6,463 bases of DNA from Eubacteriales bacterium. Its GTDB lineage: Bacteria > Bacillota > Clostridia > Christensenellales > UMGS416. The DNA lies in assembly GCA_028709505.1 (NCBI GenBank), contig JAQVWW010000076.1, positions 1-6,463 on the forward strand. Reading direction: 5' to 3'. Positions 1 through 6,432 of this stretch are shown piece after piece. The translations under genes were made by a program, and so were the position numbers. The notes under the pieces are model-generated. The model was not told where the DNA came from. It did no database searches and worked only from the letters and a program-made list of their open reading frames with translations. Numbering within the stretch: position 1 is the stretch's first letter; the number at the start of each line of letters is the position of its first letter.

Positions 1-144
1 CCTCTCTGCCCCGGCCTTAAGCGGCGTTACGTCCTGCACGATTTGGCCGGCGCTGTTGCGCACGGCCATGGCCATCGTGTCCGGCGAGCGCATCATGACG
101 CCCTCCATGACGGCCTGGCCGCCCACGTTGCTGTTTTTTCTCAT
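1..144 (-). CDS. yqhQ: DUF1385 family membrane protein YqhQ, N-terminal part (runs off window)
   Basis: Only the first 48 codons are present; the gene continues beyond base 1. The start reads [19 protein letters not shown], and the [13 protein letters not shown] stretch (residues 7-19) is the hallmark N-terminus of DUF1385/YqhQ proteins, predicted multi-pass membrane proteins of about 300 residues in Bacillota. Their biochemical function is not settled. The ATG at 144 is preceded by an AAGGGGG-type ribosome binding site at about 151-157. Family knowledge: rpmE, yqhQ, prmC and prfA commonly sit together in Clostridia, which fits rpmE being next door here. A strong terminator hairpin lies just upstream (166-200) with no obvious promoter between it and this gene, so expression may depend on read-through. 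The family call is firm; the start is firm because the signature begins within a few residues of it. Confidence 0.93.
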   Translation of the reverse strand, partial: MRKNSNVGGQAVMEGVMMRSPDTMAMAVRNSAGQIVQDVTPLKAGAER

Positions 145-165
145 TTCCTACCCCCTTGCCGATAA

Positions 166-200
166 CAAAAAGCAGAACAGAGAGCGCTCCCCGTCCTGCT
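166..200 (-). terminator. Intrinsic (rho-independent) terminator after rpmE
   Basis: Bases 171-200 form a 30-nt inverted repeat with no gap: 171-183 can pair with 188-200 around a GCGC loop, and all 13 pairs are allowed in minus-strand RNA. Three of them (176/195, 179/192, 181/190) are G-U wobbles only when read on the minus strand; read on the plus strand they would be A-C mismatches. The stem therefore seems selected as minus-strand RNA. The 3' arm runs straight into a run of five U (171 down to 167) followed by GUUA. It lies 18 nt after the rpmE stop codon. It ends the rpmE transcript, fully or in part, before yqhQ. Confidence 0.9.
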
Positions 201-218
201 ATTTCGCTAATATCCTGT

Positions 219-416
219 TTATAGGCCGTAGCGCTTCTTGAAGCGATCGACGCGGCCGCCGGTATCCACTAACTTCTGCTTGCCCGTAAAGAACGGGTGG
301 CACTTGGAGCAGATTTCTACGCGGATGCTATCGCCGGTGGACAGCGTTTCGAACGTTTCGCCGCAAGCACAGCTGGCAACACACTTTTTATATTGGGGAT
401 GTATACCTTGTTTCAT
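219..416 (-). CDS. rpmE: Ribosomal protein L31 (bL31), zinc-binding type
   Basis: This 65-residue protein of the large ribosomal subunit helps bridge the two subunits near the central protuberance. It begins MKQGIHPQY and ends [11 protein letters not shown], both characteristic of bL31. Four cysteines, C16 and C18 (CAC) and C36 and C39 (CSKC, then HPFFTGKQK), form the zinc site, so it is the C+ type rather than the zinc-free paralogue made under zinc starvation; a fifth cysteine is at position 12. An upstream in-frame GTG at 425 is possible, but it overlaps the AGGTGA ribosome binding site (423-428), which is well spaced from the ATG at 416, and homologues start at this Met. The gene has its own near-consensus promoter upstream and a strong terminator downstream, so it is probably a single-gene transcript of roughly 290 nt. 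Confidence 0.97.
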   Translation of the reverse strand: MKQGIHPQYKKCVASCACGETFETLSTGDSIRVEICSKCHPFFTGKQKLVDTGGRVDRFKKRYGL

Positions 417-422
417 GACTTT

Positions 423-428
423 CACCTG
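423..428 (-). promoter_or_regulatory. Ribosome binding site that fixes the rpmE start
   Basis: AGGTGA on the minus strand lies 6 nt before the ATG at 416. An alternative in-frame GTG start (423-425) sits inside this site, so it would have no ribosome binding site of its own. This favours the 65-residue form of L31. Confidence 0.85.
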
Positions 429-436
429 CCTTTACC

Positions 437-476
437 ACAATGCGCAAAAACGCAAGTGTTATTATAAACAATGCGC
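437..476 (-). repeat. 9-bp direct repeat GCGCATTGT flanking the rpmE -10 box
   Basis: GCGCATTGT occurs on the minus strand at 476-468 (in the promoter spacer) and again at 445-437 (in the leader). The copies start 31 bp apart, about three helical turns, with the -10 box between them. It could be a two-site operator or chance; no known regulator motif is recognised. Confidence 0.4.
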
Positions 477-489
477 CATCAATAGTCAA
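461..489 (-). promoter_or_regulatory. Sigma-A (housekeeping) promoter for rpmE
   Basis: On the minus strand a -35 box TTGACT (489-484) and a -10 box TATAAT (466-461) are separated by exactly 17 bp. This is one mismatch from the full consensus and lies in an AT-rich pocket in otherwise GC-rich DNA. The expected start of transcription is about 457-453, giving a leader of roughly 40 nt before the rpmE ATG. The leader can form only a small hairpin (454-451 with 444-441). Confidence 0.92.
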
Positions 490-607
490 CCGTTTCTTTG
501 AAAATCCGGCGCATAGACCTGCATTTTTACCGCAAAAAAGTCGTTTAACCTTTTAGACGGCGTTATCGGCGGCCTTTGGACGGCGCATGGCGGCGTTTTG
601 CCGCTGG

Positions 608-1633
608 TCACATGCCCACAAACCGGCACAGCAGCGCGATGGTGGCGGCTATGGCGTCCTTGTGCGTACGCTCGTAGCCGTGGGACGCGTACACGCCAGG
701 GCCGATTAGCCCGTGGCGGATGTCGTAACCCGCCCGCAGGCTGGCTTCGACGTCGGACCCATATTTGGGGTAGATATCCACGGCGTAGCCGCAGCCGGCT
801 TCCCGGGCGGCGGCGATGAGCCGGCCGGTCAGCTCATAGTGGTAGGGCCCGCCCGAATCCTTGGCGCAGATGGACACCTTGTGCTCGTCGCAGCTCAGGT
901 CGTCGCCGACGGCACCCATGTCCACAGCCACGGCCTCGGCTACGTCGTCGGGCAAGCCGGCCGATCCGCCGTGGCCCACCTCTTCGTGCACGGTGAACAT
1001 CAAATAGGTCTTACGGGCCAGGCTGCCGCGGCCGTCTTTGATGTATTTGGCCAGCGCCAGCAGGATGGCGCAGCCGGCCTTGTCGTCCAGATGGCGGCTT
1101 TTGATGTAACCGCCGTCGGTGACGACGGTGCGCGGATCGTAGGCGATGAAATCGCCGGCTTGGATGCCCAGCGCGCGTACATCGTCGGCAGTGCGCACCG
1201 GGTAGTCCACCAATATCTCCATATTGTCGTCCAAATCCATCTTATCGGCGCTGCCCCACACGTGTACCGAAGGCTTCGTACACTGGATGACGCCGCCTAT
1301 TTCCCGGCCGTCCCGCGTAAATATCGACACATTCTCGGTCAGCGCCGCCGTGTGGCTGTAGCCGCCGATCTCGGTATAGCGCAGATGGCCGTTGGGCTTG
1401 ATGGCACGCACCATCAGCCCCAGCGTATCCAAATGCGCGCTGAGCAGCAGCGCATCGCCTTGGCCGCCCAGGCAGCACAGCACGTTGCCCTTGCGGCTCT
1501 GCCAGGCTTCGTATCCCAGCGCGCTTAACTCTTTCATCAGATATTGCGCCGCGCGCTGCGTATAGCCGGTGGGGCTGGGCGTGGCGCACAGCGCGCGCAG
1601 CCGCTTTACGGCGTAGTCCAGATATTGCTGCAT
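608..1633 (-). CDS. M42-type metallopeptidase (glutamyl aminopeptidase/endoglucanase-like)
   Basis: A cytosolic two-metal aminopeptidase of 341 residues with no signal peptide. The expected ligands of the M42 (MH-clan) fold appear in order: H67 and D69 in SAHLDTLG, D183 in RHLDDKAG (bridging ligand), the catalytic pair E217-E218 in VHEEVGHGG, D238 in AVDMGAVG, and H318 in ASHGYERTH near the C-terminus. H324 in the same motif is a less likely alternative for the last ligand. Length is normal for the family (about 340-360). Members trim peptides from the N-terminus, often as large oligomers; the substrate cannot be read from the sequence. It is the last gene of the long operon. Its ribosome binding site AGGAGG (1644-1639) includes the serpin's TAG stop, and the ATG at 1633 follows 9 nt after that stop, suggesting coupled translation. 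Family confident, specificity unknown. Confidence 0.92.
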   Translation of the reverse strand: MQQYLDYAVKRLRALCATPSPTGYTQRAAQYLMKELSALGYEAWQSRKGNVLCCLGGQGDALLLSAHLDTLGLMVRAIKPNGHLRYTEIGGYSHTAALTENVSIFTRDGREIGGVIQCTKPSVHVWGSADKMDLDDNMEILVDYPVRTADDVRALGIQAGDFIAYDPRTVVTDGGYIKSRHLDDKAGCAILLALAKYIKDGRGSLARKTYLMFTVHEEVGHGGSAGLPDDVAEAVAVDMGAVGDDLSCDEHKVSICAKDSGGPYHYELTGRLIAAAREAGCGYAVDIYPKYGSDVEASLRAGYDIRHGLIGPGVYASHGYERTHKDAIAATIALLCRFVGM

Positions 1634-1645
1634 ACTCTCCTCCTA
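1634..1645 (-). promoter_or_regulatory. Ribosome binding site containing the serpin stop codon
   Basis: The minus strand reads TAGGAGGAGAGT directly before the peptidase ATG. The serpin stop TAG (1645-1643) supplies the first AG of a full AGGAGG Shine-Dalgarno sequence. A ribosome terminating on the serpin therefore sits on the next initiation site, a layout favouring translational coupling. Confidence 0.8.
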
Positions 1646-2869
1646 TTTCAGCGGCAGCATCGGGTCTTTTACGATGCCGGCCTGTATGATAAGCCCGGTT
1701 TTGGCGTCCTCCACGGCAAACACAAACGGCCGGTTGATCAACAGCGTCACAATGCCGTCGTCCATGCCCGGGCGAAAGGGCTTGGTGTCCTTGCGCTCGG
1801 CGGTGCCGCTCTCGTCCAGCACAAAGGTGGCGCTGGCCAGCACATCGGCCAAATACATGCCGTTTCCCAGCCGGGGCAGGCCGGCTTCGATGCGGAACAC
1901 GTCGCGCACGCCCAGCGCGTCCAGCGGCTGCTTGAGGCTACCGTCAAAGCGGGCGGCGAACTTGGGCACGGCAATGCGCTGTTCGCCCCAGTCGGCGTCC
2001 TTGCGCCACTGGGCGTGGTATTGGACGATGTTGCCCAGCAGGTCGTCCAGCGTTTTCTCTTCGCCGGGTATCATCAGCACCAGCCGGAAGTTGTCGTCGG
2101 TCAGCGGCAGGATGCCCATGCTACCGTCCTGGCCGCGGTAGATGCCGCAGCTTTGCACCACCGGCACCATAGGCACGGCGGCGGTGGAGCCATCTTCGTA
2201 GGTGAAGGATACCGGCGTGGTGCGGGCCGGGTCCTGGGCAGTCTGCCAGTAGTTTTGCAGGTACGCAACGCTGATGATGTAGGGCATGGACGCCGCAGGC
2301 AGCTCCCACCTGACGCGGTTGACCAGCCCCATCGTATTGTCGTCGGCCCAGGCAGCAAACGCGGCGTTGGCGGTGCTGGCGGCAATCTCTTCAAAAGCCA
2401 CCTGCAGGCCCAGCTCGTCCTGTACCGTCTTGATGTAGGACTCCAGTACCGGCTGGTTCTCGCCCACCATCATCCGCAGCGCCTGGGCGGCGGGGCTGTC
2501 GCTCTTCTCCAGCAGCACCTGCCGGCGCTGCAGCGTATATTCGTTGACGCGCTTGGGGCTTATCTCCTGGGCGCCCAGCGCCGTGATGATCTGCGCGTCC
2601 AACGCGTCGGCGGCGCCGGACTGCACCATGGCCAGCACCGTAGCCACCTCCACCGGGCTTATGGCCACGTTACCGCTATCGGGGCGCACCGCCTGCAGCA
2701 GCGCCCACGCAAAGGCGTCCAGGTTATCGCTGCCAAAGCTGCCCTCGGGAATACTTTGGGCCAGCGGCGGCACGTCCTGGGCCGTATCCGCCTGCCCGGC
2801 GCAGCCGCCCAGCAGCACCAGCGCCAGACCGACAGCCAGTATGCGAATCCAATACGAACTGTGCTTCAT
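1643..2869 (-). CDS. Serpin-family lipoprotein with an atypical reactive-loop hinge
   Basis: A 408-residue serpin. Residues 1-23 are a lipoprotein signal: positive start, hydrophobic core and lipobox LLGGC, so C23 should be lipidated and the protein anchored outside the membrane. Serpin landmarks occur in order: NVAISPVEVATVLAM (67-81), AWADDNTMGLVNRV (173-186), VAYLQNYW (201-208) with DGSTAAVPMV (226-235), VPKFAARFDGSLKQPLDALG (301-320) and the C-terminal RPFVFAVED...IIQAGIVKDP (380-403). Inhibitory serpins trap proteases by inserting the reactive loop into a sheet, which needs small residues at P12-P9. Here, counting from G355 as P15, the hinge reads GTAERKDT (355-362), with Glu, Arg, Lys and Asp at P12-P9. 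Loop length is normal, with M369 as the approximate P1. I infer that it may be non-inhibitory or unusual. The ATG at 2869 has the site GAGGAG. It lies between rsmI and the peptidase gene, 9 nt from each. Confidence 0.9.
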   Translation of the reverse strand: MKHSSYWIRILAVGLALVLLGGCAGQADTAQDVPPLAQSIPEGSFGSDNLDAFAWALLQAVRPDSGNVAISPVEVATVLAMVQSGAADALDAQIITALGAQEISPKRVNEYTLQRRQVLLEKSDSPAAQALRMMVGENQPVLESYIKTVQDELGLQVAFEEIAASTANAAFAAWADDNTMGLVNRVRWELPAASMPYIISVAYLQNYWQTAQDPARTTPVSFTYEDGSTAAVPMVPVVQSCGIYRGQDGSMGILPLTDDNFRLVLMIPGEEKTLDDLLGNIVQYHAQWRKDADWGEQRIAVPKFAARFDGSLKQPLDALGVRDVFRIEAGLPRLGNGMYLADVLASATFVLDESGTAERKDTKPFRPGMDDGIVTLLINRPFVFAVEDAKTGLIIQAGIVKDPMLPLK

Positions 2870-2881
2870 AACTCTCCTCTA
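2870..2881 (-). promoter_or_regulatory. Ribosome binding site overlapping the rsmI stop codon
   Basis: The minus strand reads TAGAGGAGAGTT before the serpin ATG. The rsmI stop TAG (2881-2879) directly abuts and shares its G with the GAGGAG Shine-Dalgarno core (2879-2874). The layout is nearly the same as at the serpin-peptidase junction. Confidence 0.75.
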
Positions 2882-3718
2882 TTGCGTTACGTCAAGGCTT
2901 ATCCGGTATACGTCGCTTTTGGGCAGGTCCCTGTCCCGGGCCACCTGCTTGACGGCCTCCTTTTTGGTGCTGCCGGCCTTCATGTACAGCAGCAGATGCT
3001 CCTGGATACTCAGCCCCTCGTAAGACGGCCGCAGCGGCTGCCCGCCCTGCACCACCAGCGCAAACTCGCCCTTGGGCGGGTGCTGGGCAAAGTGCGCCGC
3101 CGCCTCGCCCAGCGTCGTGCGGCGGACGTCCTCATAAAACTTCGTGATGTCGTTGCACACGGCTACGCGGCGCGTTTCGTCCAGCGAATCGCGCAGGTCG
3201 GCCAGCGTCCGCGCCAGCCGATGCGGCGCTTCGTAAAGCACCATCGTGCGCTGCTCGCCTTTGAGGGCGGCCAGCGCCTGCTTGCGCGGCGTGTTCTCCC
3301 GCGGTAAAAAGCCGACGAATACGTAGGCGGCACCGTCAAAACCCGATGCCGCCAGCGCCGATGACACGGCGCAGGGGCCGGGTACCACGCGGATGGCGAT
3401 ACCGGCGTCGGCCGCCAGCGCCACCAGCTGCGCGCCGGGATCGGATACCACCGGCATGCCAGCGTCGCTGACCAGCGCGATGCTCTTGCCCTGCAAAAGC
3501 TGTTCCACCAGCCGCGGCCCGGCGGTATGCTGATTGTGCTCGTGGTAGCTGACCACCGTCTTTTCCAGATGCAGGTGGTTGGTCAGCTTCAGCGTCCGGC
3601 GCGTGTCCTCGGCGGCTATCAAATCCACTTCGCCCAATATGCGGATGGCCCGCAGCGTCAAATCCTCCAAATTGCCGATGGGCGTACCCACCAGATACAG
3701 CGTCGCGCTATCCGCCAT
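2879..3718 (-). CDS. rsmI: 16S rRNA (cytidine1402-2'-O)-methyltransferase RsmI
   Basis: RsmI uses S-adenosylmethionine to methylate the 2'-OH of C1402 in the 16S rRNA decoding centre. The 279-residue protein is close to the usual length (about 280-290). The tetrapyrrole-methylase fold is clear: LYLVGTPIGNLEDLTLRAI at 7-25, AEDTRRT at 36-42, LVSDAGMPVVSDPG at 82-95, PGPCAVSSALAASG at 113-126, GFLPRE at 136-141 and KGEFALVVQGG at 216-226. A small C-terminal helical domain (about 235-279, GSTKKEAVKQVARDRDLPKS) is typical of RsmI. The open frame extends 20 codons further upstream, but those lie inside the preceding methyltransferase gene. The ATG at 3718 has a GGAGG site in front and starts right before the conserved strand. 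It overlaps the upstream gene by 11 nt. In Bacillus subtilis the equivalent pair is yabB-yabC, there with yazA between them; that small gene is absent here. Confidence 0.96.
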   Translation of the reverse strand: MADSATLYLVGTPIGNLEDLTLRAIRILGEVDLIAAEDTRRTLKLTNHLHLEKTVVSYHEHNQHTAGPRLVEQLLQGKSIALVSDAGMPVVSDPGAQLVALAADAGIAIRVVPGPCAVSSALAASGFDGAAYVFVGFLPRENTPRKQALAALKGEQRTMVLYEAPHRLARTLADLRDSLDETRRVAVCNDITKFYEDVRRTTLGEAAAHFAQHPPKGEFALVVQGGQPLRPSYEGLSIQEHLLLYMKAGSTKKEAVKQVARDRDLPKSDVYRISLDVTQ

Positions 3719-4460
3719 CGTCTTCCTCCATATGGTAAATAGCCCGCAGTTCGGGCGTGTAACGGCCGTCGTCGCCAAACACCACCAGCGGCGGCTCCCA
3801 CAAAAGGCCGGGCTTGCCGTGCTTGATGCCCTCGACCAGCAGCAGGTTGGGCGGCGATGCGCGCCGCGGGCAGACCAACCGCGCCCGCTTAGGCTCTATC
3901 TTGTGCCGGCGCAGCGTTTCCAAAAGGTCGACGGTGCGCTGGGCGCGGATGATAAGGGCCATGTAGCCGCCGTATTTGAGCGCGTAATAGCCGGCCTGGG
4001 CCACGTCGTCCAGCGTGCAGCTGTGCTCGTGCCGGGCCATGGCCTGGCTTTTCGTCGGCGAGGCGCTGCCCTCGTCGGCGCGGGTATAGGGTGGGTTGCA
4101 TACGACCACATCGTACTGCCCGGCCTGCAGCAACTCTTTGTGGGCGCGCAAGTCGGCGCACAGCACGTCGATGCGCCGCTCCAGGTGGTTCAGCCGCACC
4201 GATCGGCGGGCCATGTCGGCCATTTCCGGCTGGATTTCCAGCGCCGTAATGTGGGCGGCCTCGTTGATGCCGGCCAGCAGCAGCGCCACAATGCCGGTGC
4301 CGGTGCCCAAATCCAGCACGCCGGCGCCCCGCGGCCGGGCAAAGCCGGCCAGCAGCACCGCGTCCATACCGTAGCGAAAGCCGGTACGGCTCTGTATGAT
4401 GCGCAGGCCTTTGAACATCAGGTCGTCCACGTGTTCCCCGGGGCGCTCCATCGGCGCCAT
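3708..4460 (-). CDS. TrmN6/YabB-like tRNA adenine-N6 methyltransferase
   Basis: A SAM-dependent class I methyltransferase of 250 residues, COG4123 type. The N-terminus GLRIIQSRTGFRYGMDAVLL (18-37) is the family's leader motif. It is followed by SAM-binding motif I VLDLGTGTGI (48-57), an acidic residue in ALEIQPEM (73-80), and the catalytic NPPY (122-125), typical of enzymes that methylate an exocyclic amino group of adenine. E. coli TrmN6 (YfiC) acts on A37 of tRNA-Val; the target of the Gram-positive YabB branch is less certain, so I give no symbol. The start at 4460 is favoured over the ATG at 4451 because AAGGTGA (4472-4466) is well spaced for the former. It begins 18 nt after the WYL regulator stop and its last codons overlap the rsmI start. 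Pairing with rsmI supports the call. Confidence 0.92.
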   Translation of the reverse strand: MAPMERPGEHVDDLMFKGLRIIQSRTGFRYGMDAVLLAGFARPRGAGVLDLGTGTGIVALLLAGINEAAHITALEIQPEMADMARRSVRLNHLERRIDVLCADLRAHKELLQAGQYDVVVCNPPYTRADEGSASPTKSQAMARHEHSCTLDDVAQAGYYALKYGGYMALIIRAQRTVDLLETLRRHKIEPKRARLVCPRRASPPNLLLVEGIKHGKPGLLWEPPLVVFGDDGRYTPELRAIYHMEEDDGG

Positions 4461-4478
4461 GGCGTCACCTTCTTCCCG

Positions 4479-5465
4479 TCAGTCGTATTGGGCCAGCATG
4501 GCGCACAGGTGTTCTCGCATCTGCACGCAGGCCTCCTGCGGCGCTAAAATGCGCGCCTGGCCGCCAAAATGGGCCAGCCACGCAGACAGCCCGGGCCCCA
4601 CCACCAGCCGCGTGTGCAGCACAAAAGAGCCGTCGCTGTCGGGCACCGTCATCACGTCCACGCCCAGCTTATCCACCACCGCCGTCATCAGGCTATCGTC
4701 AAAGCGGATATCCACCCACTGGGCCGCCCCTTCAAACATCGAAAAGGTACGCTTGACATAGTCGGCAATGTTCAGCTCCCGCTGGTCGTAAAAGGCCGTA
4801 TAGGGCAGCAGCGGCTGGTCGCTTACGGCCACGTTCTGCATGCGGTCGACGCGAAAATGCGTAAACTTCTCCAGCGTGCCCATCTGCCCGATGAGGTAAA
4901 AGGCGTCGTTGTTCCAATCCAGCGCGTAGGGGCTGACCAGATACTCTTCTCCGCCGCGGCGCTGCACCGGCTTTTTATATCGGTTGTATGAGCAATACTG
5001 AAAGGTAACCTTGCGGCCTTTGCGTATGGCCTGCGTCAGCGCCGCGATGCTGTCGTACAGCTGCGCGTTGGTGCTTTTGGCCCGGTCGTCTACAAACACT
5101 TCCCGGCGCAGCTCACGCTGGGCGTGGCGGCTGGATAAATTCATCAGCTTGCCCACCAGCGCGCGGGACTGCTGCGCCGGGATGAACCGCGCCGCCTGCA
5201 CCGCGTCGATGAGCACCTGTACCTCGGCGTCGTCAAAATCGCGCCGGGCCAGATAATAGCCGCCGTCCTTTTTGGGCGAGCGCACAAGCTCTACGCCGAA
5301 CTGTTCCAGCGCATCCAGGTCGCGGTTGACGGCGCGTCGTTCGGCCTGTACGCCCTGCCGGGCCAACAGTTCCACCAGCGCGCCGACGGACAGCGTATGT
5401 TCGGCGTCGGTCTGTTTTTTAAGGATGTCGTAGACCAGCAATGTGCGCAGTCCTGCGTTTGCCAT
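4479..5465 (-). CDS. WYL-domain transcriptional regulator (YafY/DeoR-like)
   Basis: A 328-residue DNA-binding regulator. Residues 1 to about 65 form a winged helix-turn-helix: RTLLVYDILKKQTD, then the helical stretch LSVGALVELL and AVNRDLDALEQFGVEL, typical of the HTH_11/DeoR-like heads of this family. The WYL domain spans about 145-215 with SPYALDWNNDAFYLIG (178-193), where the name-giving triplet reads FYL, followed by FTHFRVDRMQNVAV. The C-terminal WCX segment covers about 247-325. WYL domains are thought to bind nucleic acid or nucleotide ligands and regulate DNA-damage, phage-defence or metabolic genes. No defence genes are nearby; its neighbours are ribosome and NAD genes, so its regulon cannot be guessed, though autoregulation of this operon is possible. 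The ATG at 5465 has the strong site GGGAGGAGA (5476-5468), 15 nt after the rsfS stop. Confidence 0.93.
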   Translation of the reverse strand: MANAGLRTLLVYDILKKQTDAEHTLSVGALVELLARQGVQAERRAVNRDLDALEQFGVELVRSPKKDGGYYLARRDFDDAEVQVLIDAVQAARFIPAQQSRALVGKLMNLSSRHAQRELRREVFVDDRAKSTNAQLYDSIAALTQAIRKGRKVTFQYCSYNRYKKPVQRRGGEEYLVSPYALDWNNDAFYLIGQMGTLEKFTHFRVDRMQNVAVSDQPLLPYTAFYDQRELNIADYVKRTFSMFEGAAQWVDIRFDDSLMTAVVDKLGVDVMTVPDSDGSFVLHTRLVVGPGLSAWLAHFGGQARILAPQEACVQMREHLCAMLAQYD

Positions 5466-5480
5466 AGTCTCCTCCCGGTT

Positions 5481-5831
5481 CTATTCGGCAGCGGCCTTTT
5501 GGGGGCTGGCCCGCCAGAGGCGCTCCAGGTTATAAAAGGCACGGTCCTCCTTGTGGAAAATGTGCAGCACCACGTCGCCATAGTCCAGCACCACCCAGCG
5601 CCCGGCGGCGTAGCCCTCTTTGTTGCGCGGCCGGATGCCCTGTTTTGCCAACTGATCTTCGGCTTCGTCGCACAGCGCGCGCACCTGTATCGGCGTGCGG
5701 CCCGAGCACAGCACGAAGGCGTCGGCGATGGTGGTCATGGCCGAGATGTCCATCACCTCGATCTCCAGCGCCATCTTTTCGTCCATGATGTCGGCCAGTT
5801 TTTGGGCCAGTTGCCTTGCGTTGTTATCCAT
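5481..5831 (-). CDS. rsfS: Ribosome silencing factor RsfS
   Basis: RsfS (YqeL/RsfA) binds protein L14 on the free 50S subunit and blocks joining with 30S when nutrients are low. The 116-residue length fits the family. Diagnostic stretches are MALEIEVMDISAMTTIADAF (20-39), the SGRTPIQVRALCDEAE segment (43-58) and the C-terminal GRWVVLDYGDVVLHIFHKED (77-96) followed by RAFYNLERLW. The frame is open upstream, but the start is the ATG at 5831: homologues begin here, and AAGGAGA lies about 8 nt before it. It overlaps the end of yqeK by 8 nt. The order nadD-yqeK-rsfS is strongly conserved in Bacillota. Confidence 0.97.
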   Translation of the reverse strand: MDNNARQLAQKLADIMDEKMALEIEVMDISAMTTIADAFVLCSGRTPIQVRALCDEAEDQLAKQGIRPRNKEGYAAGRWVVLDYGDVVLHIFHKEDRAFYNLERLWRASPQKAAAE

Positions 5832-6432
5832 TATCCGTCTCCTTGCTGTTTTGTCGCGGTTTTTGGGTGACTTGCCGGTTGTAGGCGCGCAGCGTAAGCG
5901 GATGCACCGCCAGGTCGTGTTCCAACAGATGCGCCATCGTGTGCTTGAGCGACAGCATAAACGCCTCGTCCAGATCCCGCTGGGCGGCCTCGCGCAGCGA
6001 GCGCACGCCGGCAAAGCGGCGGTTGGGCTCTATCATGTCGGCCAGCGATACGATTTTCTCCAGTACAGACATATCCTCACGGGGTACCGTGTGCCAGCAG
6101 ATGGCGCCCAGTACCGCGTCGTCGGTGATGCCTAGCACGCGCCGCGCCACCGTCTCGCCGGCCGGCGCGTGCAGAATGTGCGGGCTTTGGCGAATTTCGT
6201 CGTCGGTCAAATAAAACCGCGACGCAGCGGCCAGCTCCTTCATCTGCTGGGGCGTATATCTGCGGCTTTTGGCGCAGTCGTGGGCCAGGCCGGCCAGCGC
6301 CGCTTTGCCCTCGTCCTCGCCAAAGCGCCGCGCCAGTTTGGCGGCGGTCTTCTCCACGCCCAGGCTATGCTTGACGCGCTTGGCGTCCAGGTATTCGTTT
6401 AAATAAGCCAGTATCTGTTCACGGTTGGTCAT
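5824..6432 (-). CDS. yqeK: HD-domain Ap4A hydrolase YqeK
   Basis: A 202-residue HD-superfamily metallohydrolase. YqeK enzymes split diadenosine tetraphosphate (Ap4A), a stress nucleotide, symmetrically into two ADP. Metal-ligand motifs are visible: KHSLGVEKTAAKLA with H22, the HD pair H51-D52 in AGLAHDCAK (47-55), H88 in HILHAPAGE, H114 in AICWHTVP, and D132 in VSLADMIEPNRRF (128-140). The start at 6432 is chosen because the family begins shortly before the first helix; a TTG at 6462 is also in frame but lies within nadD. The nearest purine-rich site, AGAGAGGA (6456-6449), is 16 nt from the ATG, too far for an ordinary ribosome binding site. The start lies 11 nt inside the end of nadD, so re-initiation after nadD is likely. 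The C-terminus overlaps rsfS by 8 nt. Confidence 0.94.
   Translation of the reverse strand: MTNREQILAYLNEYLDAKRVKHSLGVEKTAAKLARRFGEDEGKAALAGLAHDCAKSRRYTPQQMKELAAASRFYLTDDEIRQSPHILHAPAGETVARRVLGITDDAVLGAICWHTVPREDMSVLEKIVSLADMIEPNRRFAGVRSLREAAQRDLDEAFMLSLKHTMAHLLEHDLAVHPLTLRAYNRQVTQKPRQNSKETDNG

Noticed and set aside
417..425. GTG at 425 as the rpmE start, giving a 68-residue L31
   Set aside because: It sits inside the ribosome binding site, and L31 proteins start with the MKxGIHP sequence at the ATG at 416.
530..607. A possible terminator after the M42 peptidase gene, with a U6 run at about 539-534
   Set aside because: The best stem before the U run (about 561-544) is AT-rich, short and has a mismatch. 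The GC-rich hairpin at 604-590 has only five pairs and no U tract. Neither is convincing.
713..1528. A 271-codon plus-strand open frame opposite the M42 peptidase
   Set aside because: It is low-complexity in composition and resembles no family; the opposite strand carries a complete set of metallopeptidase motifs.
1544..3307. A 587-codon open frame on the plus strand, opposite the peptidase, serpin and rsmI genes
   Set aside because: Its translation is rich in His, Gln, Arg, Ala and Gly with no recognisable motif, as expected for the antisense of GC-rich genes. It crosses three well-supported minus-strand genes.
3719..3778. A 20-residue N-terminal extension of RsmI
   Set aside because: It overlaps the coding end of the preceding methyltransferase, has no family similarity, and a better start with a GGAGG site lies at 3718.
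3579..4547. A 322-codon plus-strand open frame opposite rsmI and the tRNA methyltransferase
   Set aside because: It is an antisense shadow with no ribosome binding site or motif, and spans a well-defined gene junction on the other strand.
5832..6014. An N-terminal extension of RsfS by about 61 residues
   Set aside because: It is the out-of-frame shadow of yqeK; the family start and a good ribosome binding site lie at 5831.
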